64,000 bases of DNA. It comes from JAVBQL01 sp031549085. GTDB lineage: Bacteria > Spirochaetota > GWE2-31-10 > MWDO01. The notes beneath the pieces are model-generated. The model ran no database searches and was not told the origin of the DNA. It worked only from the letters and a program-made list of their open reading frames with translations. Numbering within the stretch: the first letter of the stretch is position 1; every line of letters starts with the position of its first letter. The position numbers and the translations under genes were made by a program. Where the stretch lies: positions 62,001 through 126,000 of the forward strand of contig JAVBQL010000006.1 in the NCBI GenBank assembly GCA_031549085.1. Reading direction: 5' to 3'. Positions 16,826 to 26,264 of this stretch are shown here, one piece after another.

Positions 16826-18077
16826 ATTTTTTTTCCTCTCTTTTTCTCTTATTTATTTGTTTTAATTTAATATCCCTCTTTTTCTCTTCGATATTTAGCC
16901 TTGCCTTTACTCCCTGATAGTTTTTTAGAGGCAGAATTGCGTCATCTGTCACTTTTAAAGCTTTCAATGGTGTATCATTTAAATATAGAAGATATTTTCT
17001 TAAGTAACCCTCATCAAGTATATTGCATAAATTATATATCACACTGCTATTATTTTTGGTCTTCTCTTCATCAGTGGTTCTGATAGATCTCCCAGCACGG
17101 TGGACATAATCTATCATATTGATTGGAATTGTGTAATTTATGATTACATTGATTCCATCTATCGATAGCCCCCTGCTCGCAAGGTCTGTCGTAACTAAAT
17201 ATTGTATCTTTGCATCTTTAAACTCCCGCAGAACCTGCTTGCGCTGCAGCGGAGAGAGGTCTCCATTTAACATTCCGACATTATAATTGTTTTCTTTTAA
17301 AATATTGTATACCCAGTAGGACTCTTTTTTTGTTCTGACAAATATTAAAGAGAGAAAAGGGTTGATATTTTTCATAAGCTTTAAGAGTGTAGAATCTTTT
17401 GTTCCATCCTCCAAAGGGATTAGGCAGTTCTCTATATTTTTAGGAAGTGCAATTTTTTCAGAAACAGCAATATATTTACCCAGTTTCTTGAAAGATGATA
17501 GTAACTCTTTTGTTCTATTGCTCAATGTTGCAGAGAAGACGAGATACTGATTGCATGTAAATGAGAGGTCAAATATCTGTTTTATATCATTCCAGAAACC
17601 TAATTCAATTAAAAAATCGACCTCATCTAAAACTATAGATTTTACTTTATCTACTCTAAGCACCCCATCCTCTATAAGTTTTACTATTCTGCCGGTTACT
17701 CCAACAATTATCTGAACACCCTTTTTTATTTTATACTCCTGCCTCTCATACTCATCACCACCTATTAATAAAAGTGAAGTAATTCCTGTATCTTCAGTGT
17801 AATATTTCACCTCTTGAAATATTTGAGTTGCAAGCTCTTTTGTTGGTGCTATTATTAGTGTTGTATGGTTTTTTTGAAAGTTTATTTGTAGTAGTGGCAG
17901 TAGGTAGGCAAGTGTCTTTCCTGTTCCTGTTTTTGATTGAGCAATAACATTATGACCTTTTAATATCTTTAATATAACCTCCTCCTGTATATCAGTTGGA
18001 GTTGATATCCTTTTTAAGTCCAATCTATCTATTAGATGTTTATCCAGCTCAAATTTATTAAAATCATTTGTCTCCAT
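16797..18077 (-). CDS. DEAD-box-type RNA helicase (DEVD variant)
   Basis: A 426-residue superfamily 2 helicase. The Q-motif region precedes Walker A SKTGTGKT (48-55), PTKELA (motif Ia), motif III SAT (182-184), and HRAGRSIR (motif VI, 326-333). Motif II reads DEVD (151-154) instead of DEAD. The last ~40 residues are very Lys/Arg-rich, a typical RNA-binding tail. Such proteins unwind short RNA duplexes in ribosome assembly or mRNA decay. It overlaps pepF by 29 bases on the same strand, so they are probably one operon. Confidence 0.85.
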   Translation of the reverse strand: METNDFNKFELDKHLIDRLDLKRISTPTDIQEEVILKILKGHNVIAQSKTGTGKTLAYLLPLLQINFQKNHTTLIIAPTKELATQIFQEVKYYTEDTGITSLLLIGGDEYERQEYKIKKGVQIIVGVTGRIVKLIEDGVLRVDKVKSIVLDEVDFLIELGFWNDIKQIFDLSFTCNQYLVFSATLSNRTKELLSSFKKLGKYIAVSEKIALPKNIENCLIPLEDGTKDSTLLKLMKNINPFLSLIFVRTKKESYWVYNILKENNYNVGMLNGDLSPLQRKQVLREFKDAKIQYLVTTDLASRGLSIDGINVIINYTIPINMIDYVHRAGRSIRTTDEEKTKNNSSVIYNLCNILDEGYLRKYLLYLNDTPLKALKVTDDAILPLKNYQGVKARLNIEEKKRDIKLKQINKRKREEKKYGKKKRRGE

Positions 18078-18233
18078 TATTTTTTGTGTTTTTATCCCCC
18101 ATAAACTTTTGTAGATATTTGTTATAAACTTTATTTATAACCTAAATTATCATAATTGTCAAATTGTCAGATTTTTTAATATTTTTTTTATACATATTTG
18201 CAGTATAGTATTTTATAGAATTATCTCTTAAAA

Positions 18234-18262
18234 TTGACAAACAGCAAAAATTTCTATATGCT
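18234..18262 (+). promoter_or_regulatory. possible promoter of the methyltransferase gene
   Basis: TTGACA at 18234-18239 with TATGCT 17 bases later (18257-18262); TATATG at 18255 is a second possible -10. It lies in the divergent gap between the helicase and methyltransferase genes; nothing else is recognised there. Confidence 0.4.
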
Positions 18263-18345
18263 TGATTATTAGTGTACTTATTACTATATCTAAAAAGCAA
18301 TTTGTTTGTATATTTGAATAAATAGTAGTCAAGAAGGATAATTTT

Positions 18346-19179
18346 ATGGAAAATATTGATGAGTATCTTAGTGGACAGAAGCTTTATGGAGATGATTTTT
18401 CTGTAGAACAGATAAAAAAGTGGAATGAAGAGGAGTCAGAAGCATCCTCAGACTTGAGAAATAAGAGTAATATTGAAACTAGAACTGAAAGTAGCTATCA
18501 TTATAATATGATGAATAAAATCCATGGGTTTGATAAAATAAAAGGTTTAAAAAAAACAACTTTTTATGATGTTTTAGGCTTTGGTGCTGCTTTTGGTTTT
18601 GAATTTGGTTTAATTATAGATAAAATTAATAATCTTACAATAGTTGAGCCTTCAGATAATTTAGTTAGTAAAAAATTGGGCAATCTAACTCCAAAATACA
18701 TTAAACCTAATGAAGATAATAGTTTATCAATAGCTGATAATTCATTTGATCTTATAACCTCATTTGGAACTCTGCATCATATTCCAAATGTCTCTTTTGT
18801 ATTAAAAGAATTAATTCGTGTTTTAAAACCAAATGGATATCTCTTATTAAGAGAACCAATAAATTCAATGGGAGATTGGAGAGAGCCAAGGGTAGGACTA
18901 ACAAAAAATGAGCGAGGAGTACCTGTTAAATTTTTTGACTCTGTATTTAAAGAATCTTCAGTAAAAATAGTATCAAAAGAGTATTGTTTTGCCGCAAATT
19001 ATAGTATTGAAAAAAGATTTGGAAAGTTTTTCAAAAAACCTCTCTATTCATACAAGTTTTATGTGCTTTTAGATAAATATTTATCTTTTTTATTGCAAGG
19101 TAATATTCACTATTATTCAACAAAACCAATTGATAATATCTGCCCCACATCGATATTTTATGTTATAAAGAAGTGTTGA
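18346..19179 (+). CDS. class I SAM-dependent methyltransferase
   Basis: A 277-residue methyltransferase of the Methyltransf_11 type. Motif I is modified: DVLGFGAAFG at residues 75-84 instead of DxGxGxG; the acidic residue after strand 2 is E101 (VEPS), motif IV is FDLITSFGTLHHI (134-146), and the LKPNGYLLL strand follows (160-168). The first 70 residues and the last ~90 are not recognised and may bind the substrate. The substrate is unknown; the downstream pyrimidine genes do not suggest one. A clear AAGGAT ribosome site precedes the ATG. Confidence 0.75.
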   Translation: MENIDEYLSGQKLYGDDFSVEQIKKWNEEESEASSDLRNKSNIETRTESSYHYNMMNKIHGFDKIKGLKKTTFYDVLGFGAAFGFEFGLIIDKINNLTIVEPSDNLVSKKLGNLTPKYIKPNEDNSLSIADNSFDLITSFGTLHHIPNVSFVLKELIRVLKPNGYLLLREPINSMGDWREPRVGLTKNERGVPVKFFDSVFKESSVKIVSKEYCFAANYSIEKRFGKFFKKPLYSYKFYVLLDKYLSFLLQGNIHYYSTKPIDNICPTSIFYVIKKC

Positions 19180-19222
19180 TTGGGATTGTATAATTATAAA
19201 AACGTAATTTAGGATGGTATAT

Positions 19223-20131
19223 ATGGAGATTCCTTTTTCAGGGATAACTTTTAAAAATAATGGAATTTTAGCATCAGGCATATTAGGTGTTACAGCATCT
19301 GGCATGACAAAAGTTGCAGAATCTGGTGCAGGTGGAGTTACAACAAAGTCAATATCAAAAAATGCACGTAAAGGACACAACACACCTGTGGTTCAAGTTT
19401 TTGAACATGGACTTATTAATGCTGTTGGGCTCTCATCTTTAGGCATTGAAAAAAGCAACGAGGAACTTAAGTCTTTAAGATACAAAACTAAATCTGTTAT
19501 TATTGCCTCTGTTTTTGGTGGTACTGAAGAGGAGTTTAGAGAGACTGTCGAGGAGCTTGATAATGATAGTATTGATATGATTGAACTAAATATCTCCTGT
19601 CCAAATGTTGCAAGCGAATTTGGAACGCCATTCGCGAGTGATCCAAATATGGCAAGCAGTGTAGTGAAGAGAGTAAGAGGCTCTACAAAGAGACCACTTC
19701 TAGTAAAACTCTCTCCAAACTATCCAAATATTGGAGGAATTGCCCGCGCATGTGAAGATGCTGGAGCAGATGGAATAACAGCCATCAATACTGTAGGTCC
19801 TGGAATGTTGGTAGATATAAATACATTCAAACCAAAATTAACGAACAGAACTGGCGGAGTAAGCGGCCCTGCAATCCTACCTATTGCAATAAGGGTAGTT
19901 TATGATATTTATAAAAGTGTAAAGATTCCTATTATAGGTATGGGAGGTGTTACTACAATTGAGGATGCGATACAGATGATCTCTGTTGGGGCGACACTCT
20001 ATGGTGTTGGAAGCGGAATCTTTTTTAATGGTGTTGATATCTTTAAAAAGATTAATGATGGAATAGAGCTCTTTCTTAAAGAGAAGAAGATGGGTTATGG
20101 AGAGCTAATAGGAATTGCACACAGGAGCTAA
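19223..20131 (+). CDS. pyrD: dihydroorotate dehydrogenase, class 1B catalytic subunit
   Basis: A 302-residue FMN enzyme that oxidises dihydroorotate to orotate in pyrimidine synthesis. The catalytic base is Cys126 in NISCPNVA, as in class 1 enzymes; FMN-binding blocks TTKSIS (40-45), KLSPN and GMGGVTT are present. Class 1B is indicated by the adjacent electron-transfer subunit gene 6 bases downstream. An ATG at 19214 is in frame, but AGGA at 19211-19214 would overlap it and is spaced 8 bases from the ATG at 19223, which is therefore preferred. Confidence 0.92.
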   Translation: MEIPFSGITFKNNGILASGILGVTASGMTKVAESGAGGVTTKSISKNARKGHNTPVVQVFEHGLINAVGLSSLGIEKSNEELKSLRYKTKSVIIASVFGGTEEEFRETVEELDNDSIDMIELNISCPNVASEFGTPFASDPNMASSVVKRVRGSTKRPLLVKLSPNYPNIGGIARACEDAGADGITAINTVGPGMLVDINTFKPKLTNRTGGVSGPAILPIAIRVVYDIYKSVKIPIIGMGGVTTIEDAIQMISVGATLYGVGSGIFFNGVDIFKKINDGIELFLKEKKMGYGELIGIAHRS

Positions 20132-20137
20132 ATAAAA

Positions 20138-20935
20138 ATGAATTATGATAATGTTAAAAATATAGATAATTACATAGAAAAAAGTTTTAGACTATTAAAA
20201 AGTGTTGGAGACAGCACTCAAAAAACTCTCTTTTTTGAGATAGGAGAGAGGAAAATATGCCCTGGACAATTTTTTATGCTTAACTATCTTGGACAAAAAC
20301 CTATATCTGTCTCACACTATGATGGGAATATTGTTGGTTTTACCATTCAAAATAGGGGAGAGTGCACAGAAAAGATGATTAATGCCAATATCAATGATTA
20401 TTTTGGTTTAATTGGTCCATTAGGGAACAAGTTTTCCACTGATAATGTGAATAGCGCTCTTATTATTGGCGGGGGTATAGGTATTGCCCCTCTCTATTTT
20501 TTGGCTAATAATTTGATAAAACAAAAAAAAGATGTTGATATAATATTTGGAGCAAGAACAAAAGGCCTTCTTGAATTTACCCTTGATATTAAAGATAGAG
20601 TAGATTATTTTACTGATGATGGTTCTTTTGGCAAAAAGGGTTTTGTTACAGAGCCATTAACATCATTAACAAAAGACTATGATTTACTATATCTATGTGG
20701 CCCCGAGAAGATGATGAAAAGGGCACTTGATATTGCCCCAAGCAATATAAATAAGATAGAGCTCTCTATGGAGCGCTATATGAAGTGTGGTGTTGGTATA
20801 TGCGGCTCTTGTGTATTGGATGATATTGGAGCAAGGGTTTGTGCAGATGGCCCAGTTTTTAGCAAAGAGGAGATTTTAGCCTCCAAAGAATTTGGTCTAT
20901 ACCATAGAGATGGAAATGGCACAATTATTTATTAG
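20138..20935 (+). CDS. pyrK: dihydroorotate dehydrogenase electron transfer subunit
   Basis: A 265-residue FAD and [2Fe-2S] protein that passes electrons from PyrD to NAD. The N-terminal ferredoxin-reductase-like FAD domain is followed by the nucleotide-binding GGGIGIAP (111-118) and LCGPEKMM (187-194), then the iron-sulphur Cys residues C217, C222, C225 and C235 in CGVGICGSC...VC. It forms an operon with pyrD (6-base gap). The extra ~30 residues at the N-terminus are not unusual. Confidence 0.92.
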   Translation: MNYDNVKNIDNYIEKSFRLLKSVGDSTQKTLFFEIGERKICPGQFFMLNYLGQKPISVSHYDGNIVGFTIQNRGECTEKMINANINDYFGLIGPLGNKFSTDNVNSALIIGGGIGIAPLYFLANNLIKQKKDVDIIFGARTKGLLEFTLDIKDRVDYFTDDGSFGKKGFVTEPLTSLTKDYDLLYLCGPEKMMKRALDIAPSNINKIELSMERYMKCGVGICGSCVLDDIGARVCADGPVFSKEEILASKEFGLYHRDGNGTIIY

Positions 20936-21019
20936 TCTATCAATATAGTTTTTTCTTGTTTTTATTGAACTTTTATGTTAGCTTTTTTTATTAATTATAA
21001 ATTTAAAGAGTGTGATAAA

Positions 21020-23290
21020 ATGTCAAAAAATATAGATCAAAACAAAATAGATAGCAATTATCTATTTAATTCTTTTTCATCTGTCAATTCAACAATACTT
21101 TTTGGCTTGCTTCCGTTTGTAGGGCTCTTTTTAATAGGGTTGATATATGGAAATATAACTTATCACCAAAAAGTCTTTAAAACTCTTCTTATTTTTTTGG
21201 TTGATTGCTTTCTGTTAATTTCTCTCTTTATTAGAAGTTTTACATCCACGCAACTAAAAAAGGATAAGAGATACCTTATCTACTTTTTGGTCTATCTTAT
21301 ATATGTCTCACTACAATTTGTTGTAGCCTTTTTTGCTAATGAATCACCATATGATATACACTATCACTACTCAAATTATCTTCTATTGATCTCTTTTGCT
21401 ACATTTGTATTTTTATTTGTTGATGATATAGAGACAATAAAGTTTAGCTCTATACTTTTTAGTATATTTTTTATTATTCTATTCTATTGGTCAATTAAAG
21501 AGATGCTTGTTTTAATAAATACCAACAAAAGCCTCTCTGCATATCGTCCAAGTTTCTCTTTTGGTAATACAGACTACTTCTCTTGTTATATGATAGGGCT
21601 GCTGCCATTGGCCATTATATTACCATTTGCATTTGACAAAGATGGCTCTATTAAAAATTTTATTAAACATCCATTTTCAATAGTAAGTTTTATTTTGGCT
21701 CTTCTCGGGCTATTTCCTATATTTTTATCACAGACAAGAGCTGCATGGATTGGACTCTTTTTTGCTGTCGCATTAGTTGGTGTTCCATCCCTTATTATTA
21801 TGCAAAATAGGCTAAAAAAGATAGATAAAATCATCTATATTATATCATTCATTATTATAATGTTTGCAGTTCCAATAGGTTTACTTAATTCTGGAATCCC
21901 TCTATTCAAAAAATTGGCTCCGAGGATAGCTGAATCATTAAGCAATCCAATGTTCTCTATAAAAGACAGAATTAATGGCTGGTCAGGTGGAATAGGGCTC
22001 TTCAAAGAGCATCCTGTTTTTGGCGCTGGACTTGGAACAGTTTATGCCGCCTCTTTTAAATATATGAGTAAATATTTTTATATATACTCTCCAAGCAACT
22101 CATTTAAACATAGCCATTGTGAATATATTGAGGTTTTGGGAGAGGGCGGAATCGTTGGAATTACCCTATTTTTAGGGCTGCTATTTTTTATTCTGATATC
22201 TCTCTTTAGAGTAGTCTACTCAAAAAAATATAGATTCGATTTTCGATTAATATCACTTGGTGTTGCATTAGGTTTAATTAGTATGATGATTCACCAGATA
22301 TTTAGCCTTGCCTTTAGAATGAGTGTTACAATGAGTGCCTACTTCTTTATAATAGGATTAGGTGTGCTATTGATATCTTTCTCTAATAAATATATGATAG
22401 CTGATGTTGAGAGTAAGAGTGATAATAAAAAATTTCTAATAAATAAAAAAGAGTTATATATATTGATGGGCATAATATTAGTTTTAGCAGTATCAAGCTT
22501 TTTTCTATTTAAACCTGTTTTCCAAGCAGAGAGACATATGGTGAAGGGGGAATTTCAAAAGGCAAATGAGAAGATGCCAACCTACATCTATTCAATATCT
22601 CACATTTATACAACCTTCATTAATATGGGGATTAATAAATTAATTGATGAGGCAGGTAAAGATAATTTTGATGATAAATATGAAGAGAATATATTGAAAG
22701 CATTTAATACTCTCAATTCTATTATTGATAGATTGGACTCCATTATTCCAAATTATCAAACAATAGGCGAGAAATATTCTGACCTCTATTATAGAGAATA
22801 TATCTACTTTTTAGCAAGGTTTAATAAAACTGGAAACGTAAAATATTATGAAAAAATAATAGGGCTATTTCCTAAAATGGCTGATAGCACTGGCAGATCT
22901 TTAAATACTAATTTTCTATCTTTTAATGATTGTGGTATGAGATTATTCATATTGAGAAATCTTGGAGATGAAGCTGCATTTCGTTCATTATTACAAGATT
23001 TAATTACTGCTAGAATATATTTTGATATATGTATGAAGAAAAGAGTGGTTAAAGAGAATGTTAATATATCATTTGAGAGTGGGGTTGATTCTCAAATGTC
23101 AATGAAAACTATAAAAAATCAGCACTACTATGATTTTATAATAAATATTGATGAAGAGCTTCCAGACTATGAAAATAGGTCATTAATGGAGATAACCTAC
23201 TCTATAATAGATAATAATATTTCTCTATACTATAAAAATTTATCAAATATGGTTTATGAACTCTACTCTCAAAAATTATATGGAAAATAG
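21020..23290 (+). CDS. O-antigen ligase/polymerase-like membrane protein
   Basis: A roughly 756-residue polytopic membrane protein. About 11-12 membrane helices occupy residues ~20-440. The Wzy_C/O-antigen-ligase signature is present: LSQTRAAWIGLFF, then FGAGLGTV and the loop HSHCEYIEVLGEGGIVG. The C-terminal ~290 residues after the last helix are soluble and helical, probably a periplasmic TPR-like domain. Such proteins join or polymerise surface glycans. An ATG at 20975 is in frame but has no ribosome site; the ATG at 21020 has AAAGAG 9 bases before it. The lipoprotein gene that follows overlaps its end. Confidence 0.78.
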   Translation: MSKNIDQNKIDSNYLFNSFSSVNSTILFGLLPFVGLFLIGLIYGNITYHQKVFKTLLIFLVDCFLLISLFIRSFTSTQLKKDKRYLIYFLVYLIYVSLQFVVAFFANESPYDIHYHYSNYLLLISFATFVFLFVDDIETIKFSSILFSIFFIILFYWSIKEMLVLINTNKSLSAYRPSFSFGNTDYFSCYMIGLLPLAIILPFAFDKDGSIKNFIKHPFSIVSFILALLGLFPIFLSQTRAAWIGLFFAVALVGVPSLIIMQNRLKKIDKIIYIISFIIIMFAVPIGLLNSGIPLFKKLAPRIAESLSNPMFSIKDRINGWSGGIGLFKEHPVFGAGLGTVYAASFKYMSKYFYIYSPSNSFKHSHCEYIEVLGEGGIVGITLFLGLLFFILISLFRVVYSKKYRFDFRLISLGVALGLISMMIHQIFSLAFRMSVTMSAYFFIIGLGVLLISFSNKYMIADVESKSDNKKFLINKKELYILMGIILVLAVSSFFLFKPVFQAERHMVKGEFQKANEKMPTYIYSISHIYTTFINMGINKLIDEAGKDNFDDKYEENILKAFNTLNSIIDRLDSIIPNYQTIGEKYSDLYYREYIYFLARFNKTGNVKYYEKIIGLFPKMADSTGRSLNTNFLSFNDCGMRLFILRNLGDEAAFRSLLQDLITARIYFDICMKKRVVKENVNISFESGVDSQMSMKTIKNQHYYDFIINIDEELPDYENRSLMEITYSIIDNNISLYYKNLSNMVYELYSQKLYGK

Positions 23291-23876
23291 AGCTCTATTT
23301 TTAATCATAATTATCTTTTTTATCTCCTCTTGTACTCTATCAAAAAAAGAGGGCGAAAAATTCGTAGAGACAAAAGATCACTTTACTAAAGGGGTCTATC
23401 TAAATGATGAGTTGGGTCTTGAGATAAAGTTTGATAGTGATTGGATAGTTTTACTCTCCTATAATGATTTTAATAGCGATCAAAGAGAGCTTTCAAGCTA
23501 CTTCAATTCAGAGAACGATGAACTTCTCTTTATTGGGTTTAATGAGAAGGATAGCATTGGTGTAAAGTGTACCAATCAAATTTTAGGACTGCAGAATCAA
23601 GACTATCTTGATAGATTAAAAAAATCTAATTCAGACTACTTCACAAAGTATCATTATGAAGAGGTCTCTTCAGAAGAGAAGGTCTACTCAAAAATAGAGG
23701 GAATAAGGCTCATTTCAAAAATAAAATTGAACAAAAACAATATATTTGTCTTTGATTCACTGATTTTTAAAAATAGAATAAATAATATTAAGCTTGATTT
23801 TTGGATGAGTCAAGATGTTTTTAAAGAAAAAAAGAATTATATAGAAAATATATTTGAATCAATAAATTTTAAGTAA
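23280..23876 (+). CDS. lipoprotein of unknown function
   Basis: A 198-residue protein with a short signal (ENRALFLIIIIFFISSC) and a lipobox FISSC that puts the lipid on Cys18. The rest (strands such as GLEIKFDSDWIVLL) is not recognised; it resembles small lipoproteins of the DUF1795/PsbP-like shape, but this is weak. The ATG at 23280 overlaps the stop of the ligase-like gene by 11 bases, which suggests co-translation and a shared envelope function. Confidence 0.7.
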   Translation: MENRALFLIIIIFFISSCTLSKKEGEKFVETKDHFTKGVYLNDELGLEIKFDSDWIVLLSYNDFNSDQRELSSYFNSENDELLFIGFNEKDSIGVKCTNQILGLQNQDYLDRLKKSNSDYFTKYHYEEVSSEEKVYSKIEGIRLISKIKLNKNNIFVFDSLIFKNRINNIKLDFWMSQDVFKEKKNYIENIFESINFK

Positions 23877-24005
23877 TTATCACTTTTAGAAGATATTAGT
23901 TGGCAAATGCAGCTCTTTTTACCAAAGGGTTATGGAAGAAAGCTATGATTTTTTAGTTAAACAGCTACAGAAATAGAATGAAACAATCTGAGAGGAGGGC
24001 ATCTT

Positions 24006-24962
24006 ATGTTGGAAAAATTATTATCCATAAGCGAACCATGGCTACAATATGCCATAAGATTAAATTTGCTTAATGAACAGAGAGAGGCTCTATCTACCCT
24101 CAAAAAGAGGGCATTGGAAGATAAAAAAATCCAATCTTATCTTACTGATATTTCAACCTTTCACAGCATGTTGGTAAGCAATCATAAGAACCCAGAACTA
24201 CCTATACATAAACTTTTGTTTCTGCTTGATTCTGGTTTTGACACAACCATCCCTGAAATTAAAAATGCAGTAGATCAGATTATAAGTAACAAAGATGCAC
24301 TTGGTCTATATCAGTCTATGACAAATATACCAAAGCACTATGGTGGAAAAGGTGAGGATACATTTGGTTGGTGTCTATGTGATGCTCCTCTTTTATTATT
24401 GGCGCTGCTAAAAGCAAAAATAGATTATCAAAGGCATATCAAACAAGGGGTTGAATATCTTGTTACACTTCATAAAGAGCAAGGCTTCACTTGTGCGGTA
24501 TCTGAAGAGCATGGCAAATTCAGAGGGCCTGGTCGTAAAGATGATTGCTGTCCCTATGCCACCCTTATTATGTTAAACCTTTTAGCAGAAATTGATGAAT
24601 ATCGCGATAGTAGTATTGTTTCACAAAGTATTGATTCTATCCTTTCTTTATGGGAAAATAGTCTTGAAAGGCACCCCTATATGTTTTATATGGGGACAGA
24701 TTTTCGCAAATTGAAAGCACCTACTATTTTTTATGATATAGTTAGCGTTGCTGATTGTTTAAGTAAATTTGAACATACAAAAACCGATTCAAGATTTAAT
24801 GAAATGCTCGGTATCATAAAAGGCAAACAAGATGCTGAAGGATTATTTACACCAGAATCGGTTTATCAGAAATGCAAGGGTTGGGATTTTGGGCAAAAGA
24901 AAACGGTATCTCCCTACTTATCTTTTCTGTGTATACGATTGTTAAGTCGTAGTCGTCCTTAA
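24006..24962 (+). CDS. terpenoid-cyclase-like alpha/alpha-toroid protein
   Basis: A 318-residue protein of unknown function. Helical repeats with segments such as GVEYLVTLHKEQGFTCAV and IDSILSLWENSL resemble the prenyltransferase/squalene-cyclase toroid fold; a Cys/Asp-rich centre (DDCCPYATL, near residue 178) might bind a metal or substrate. It has no membrane segment. It has the best ribosome site of the region (GAGGAGGG). Its Arg codons include many CGN, whereas neighbours use mostly AGA, and the sequence looks less AT-rich, which hints at transfer. Confidence 0.6.
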   Translation: MLEKLLSISEPWLQYAIRLNLLNEQREALSTLKKRALEDKKIQSYLTDISTFHSMLVSNHKNPELPIHKLLFLLDSGFDTTIPEIKNAVDQIISNKDALGLYQSMTNIPKHYGGKGEDTFGWCLCDAPLLLLALLKAKIDYQRHIKQGVEYLVTLHKEQGFTCAVSEEHGKFRGPGRKDDCCPYATLIMLNLLAEIDEYRDSSIVSQSIDSILSLWENSLERHPYMFYMGTDFRKLKAPTIFYDIVSVADCLSKFEHTKTDSRFNEMLGIIKGKQDAEGLFTPESVYQKCKGWDFGQKKTVSPYLSFLCIRLLSRSRP

Positions 24963-25025
24963 AGCTGAACTGTAGATATTAAAATGATAATTATCTAGTT
25001 TTATTATAAATTCTTTTTATTTAAT

Positions 25026-25574
25026 CTATTGTATATTTAAGCTGTTTTTTATAAGGTTTTTTGTTGGATAGTTTGCAGGATCATTTATATATTTAAATAG
25101 CTCATGTCCAAGATTTCTAAAGATATTTCTCTTATATATATCAGATCTGATTGGCCTATTAAGAGATCTATCCTCTATAAACTCCTCCCTTATAAGCTCA
25201 TTTTTTTCCAGTGAAAATATCTTATAAGAGATCTCCATCTTCGTCATATATGAGTTGTTGGCTTTTATATCTATATTGTAGTCGATTTTTATAAGAAGTA
25301 TAGTTTCAAGATTGTTATCTTTTGCCATCTTTACATATTTTGGAGCATCATCTATAAAATGGGGATCATCTGCCATTATATCAACCATCATAGAGCCGCC
25401 ATTCCAAAAATCATCAACCATAGCATTTACAAGATATGAACTACTGTTACTTCTCTGTTTGTCATTTTCAAGCTCCATTGTAACTAAAAGTACAGCCTTG
25501 TTATCCAACTCTTTTGTAAAGAGATTGGTGGTTGTTATTATAAACAGCAGCAACATAAAGATACTATTTCTCAT
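25026..25574 (-). CDS. secreted protein of unknown function
   Basis: A 182-residue protein with a signal peptide at residues 1-20 (FMLLLFIITTTNLFT, cleavage near KEL). The mature part alternates strands and helices (KAVLLVTMELEND, TILLIKIDYNIDIK) and resembles the GNA1162/CsgG-neighbour type of small periplasmic proteins, but no family is certain. It is transcribed away from cheX. Confidence 0.55.
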   Translation of the reverse strand: MRNSIFMLLLFIITTTNLFTKELDNKAVLLVTMELENDKQRSNSSSYLVNAMVDDFWNGGSMMVDIMADDPHFIDDAPKYVKMAKDNNLETILLIKIDYNIDIKANNSYMTKMEISYKIFSLEKNELIREEFIEDRSLNRPIRSDIYKRNIFRNLGHELFKYINDPANYPTKNLIKNSLNIQ

Positions 25575-25769
25575 TAACTATTATCCTTAAGTTTTTTAAC
25601 AACAATTATTTTTTGATATCTTTTATATCGTCAATTTTTCAAACTTATCTGATAGATAAAATATCGTTTAAATATTTTCTTGACACTCTAATTCTAATAT
25701 GATTTAATTGGTATAAGTTTTTTTATATAAACTTTTATTGAAATGAAAATAGAGCTGTAAGGATAAAAG

Positions 25770-26237
25770 ATGAAAGGTGAGTTGATAAATCCCTTTATAT
25801 CTGCCACAATATCTGTTTTTCAACAGATGGCAAATATTAAACTAGAGAAGGCTGGAGTCTCAATAAAGGATTCGCCTGTTCCCTCCAATGAGATATCTAT
25901 TGTTATTGGTATAAATGGTTTTTTACAGGGGCAGGTTGTCTATAGCCTTAAGGCTCATACTGCTCAACGGTTTGCCCAAGCCTTGGTTCCTATGGGAACT
26001 CCCATAACAGATGACCTTATGAAAGCTTCACTCGGGGAACTTACCAATATTATAACAGGTCAAACTACTATAGAGCTTACTGGCAAAAATAGAATACTTC
26101 ATATTACTCCACCTACAATCATCGTTGGAAAGAGTAACCTTGTTAATTTTGTTAAGATACAGACTTTGGCGGTTGAATTGGGCTCTAGGGTTGGAACGAT
26201 AGAGATAAATATAGCTATTAAAGAGGAAAATTCGTAA
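25770..26237 (+). CDS. cheX: chemotaxis phosphatase CheX
   Basis: A 155-residue CheC/CheX-family protein, the CheY-phosphate phosphatase used in spirochaetes such as Borrelia and Treponema. The active-site pair E90 and N93 lies in SLGELTNIITG. It is a single-site, CheX-sized protein that is expected to dimerise by strand swapping. The other chemotaxis genes (cheA, cheY) are not in the window, but two chemoreceptors are at 62002 and 63876. A TTGACA at 25680 has no convincing -10, so the promoter is unclear. Confidence 0.88.
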   Translation: MKGELINPFISATISVFQQMANIKLEKAGVSIKDSPVPSNEISIVIGINGFLQGQVVYSLKAHTAQRFAQALVPMGTPITDDLMKASLGELTNIITGQTTIELTGKNRILHITPPTIIVGKSNLVNFVKIQTLAVELGSRVGTIEINIAIKEENS

Positions 26238-26264
26238 CTTTGTAGTTTTTAGAAGAGGAGATCC

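Noticed and set aside
23890..23976. Short frame ending MEESYDFLVKQLQK as an intact gene
   Set aside because: It has no ribosome site or credible start and a stop just upstream; at most it is a gene remnant.
25680..25717. TTGACA upstream of cheX as a sigma70 promoter
   Set aside because: No -10 box stands at acceptable spacing (TATGAT at 12, TATAAG at 26 bases); the flagellar -10 is also absent.
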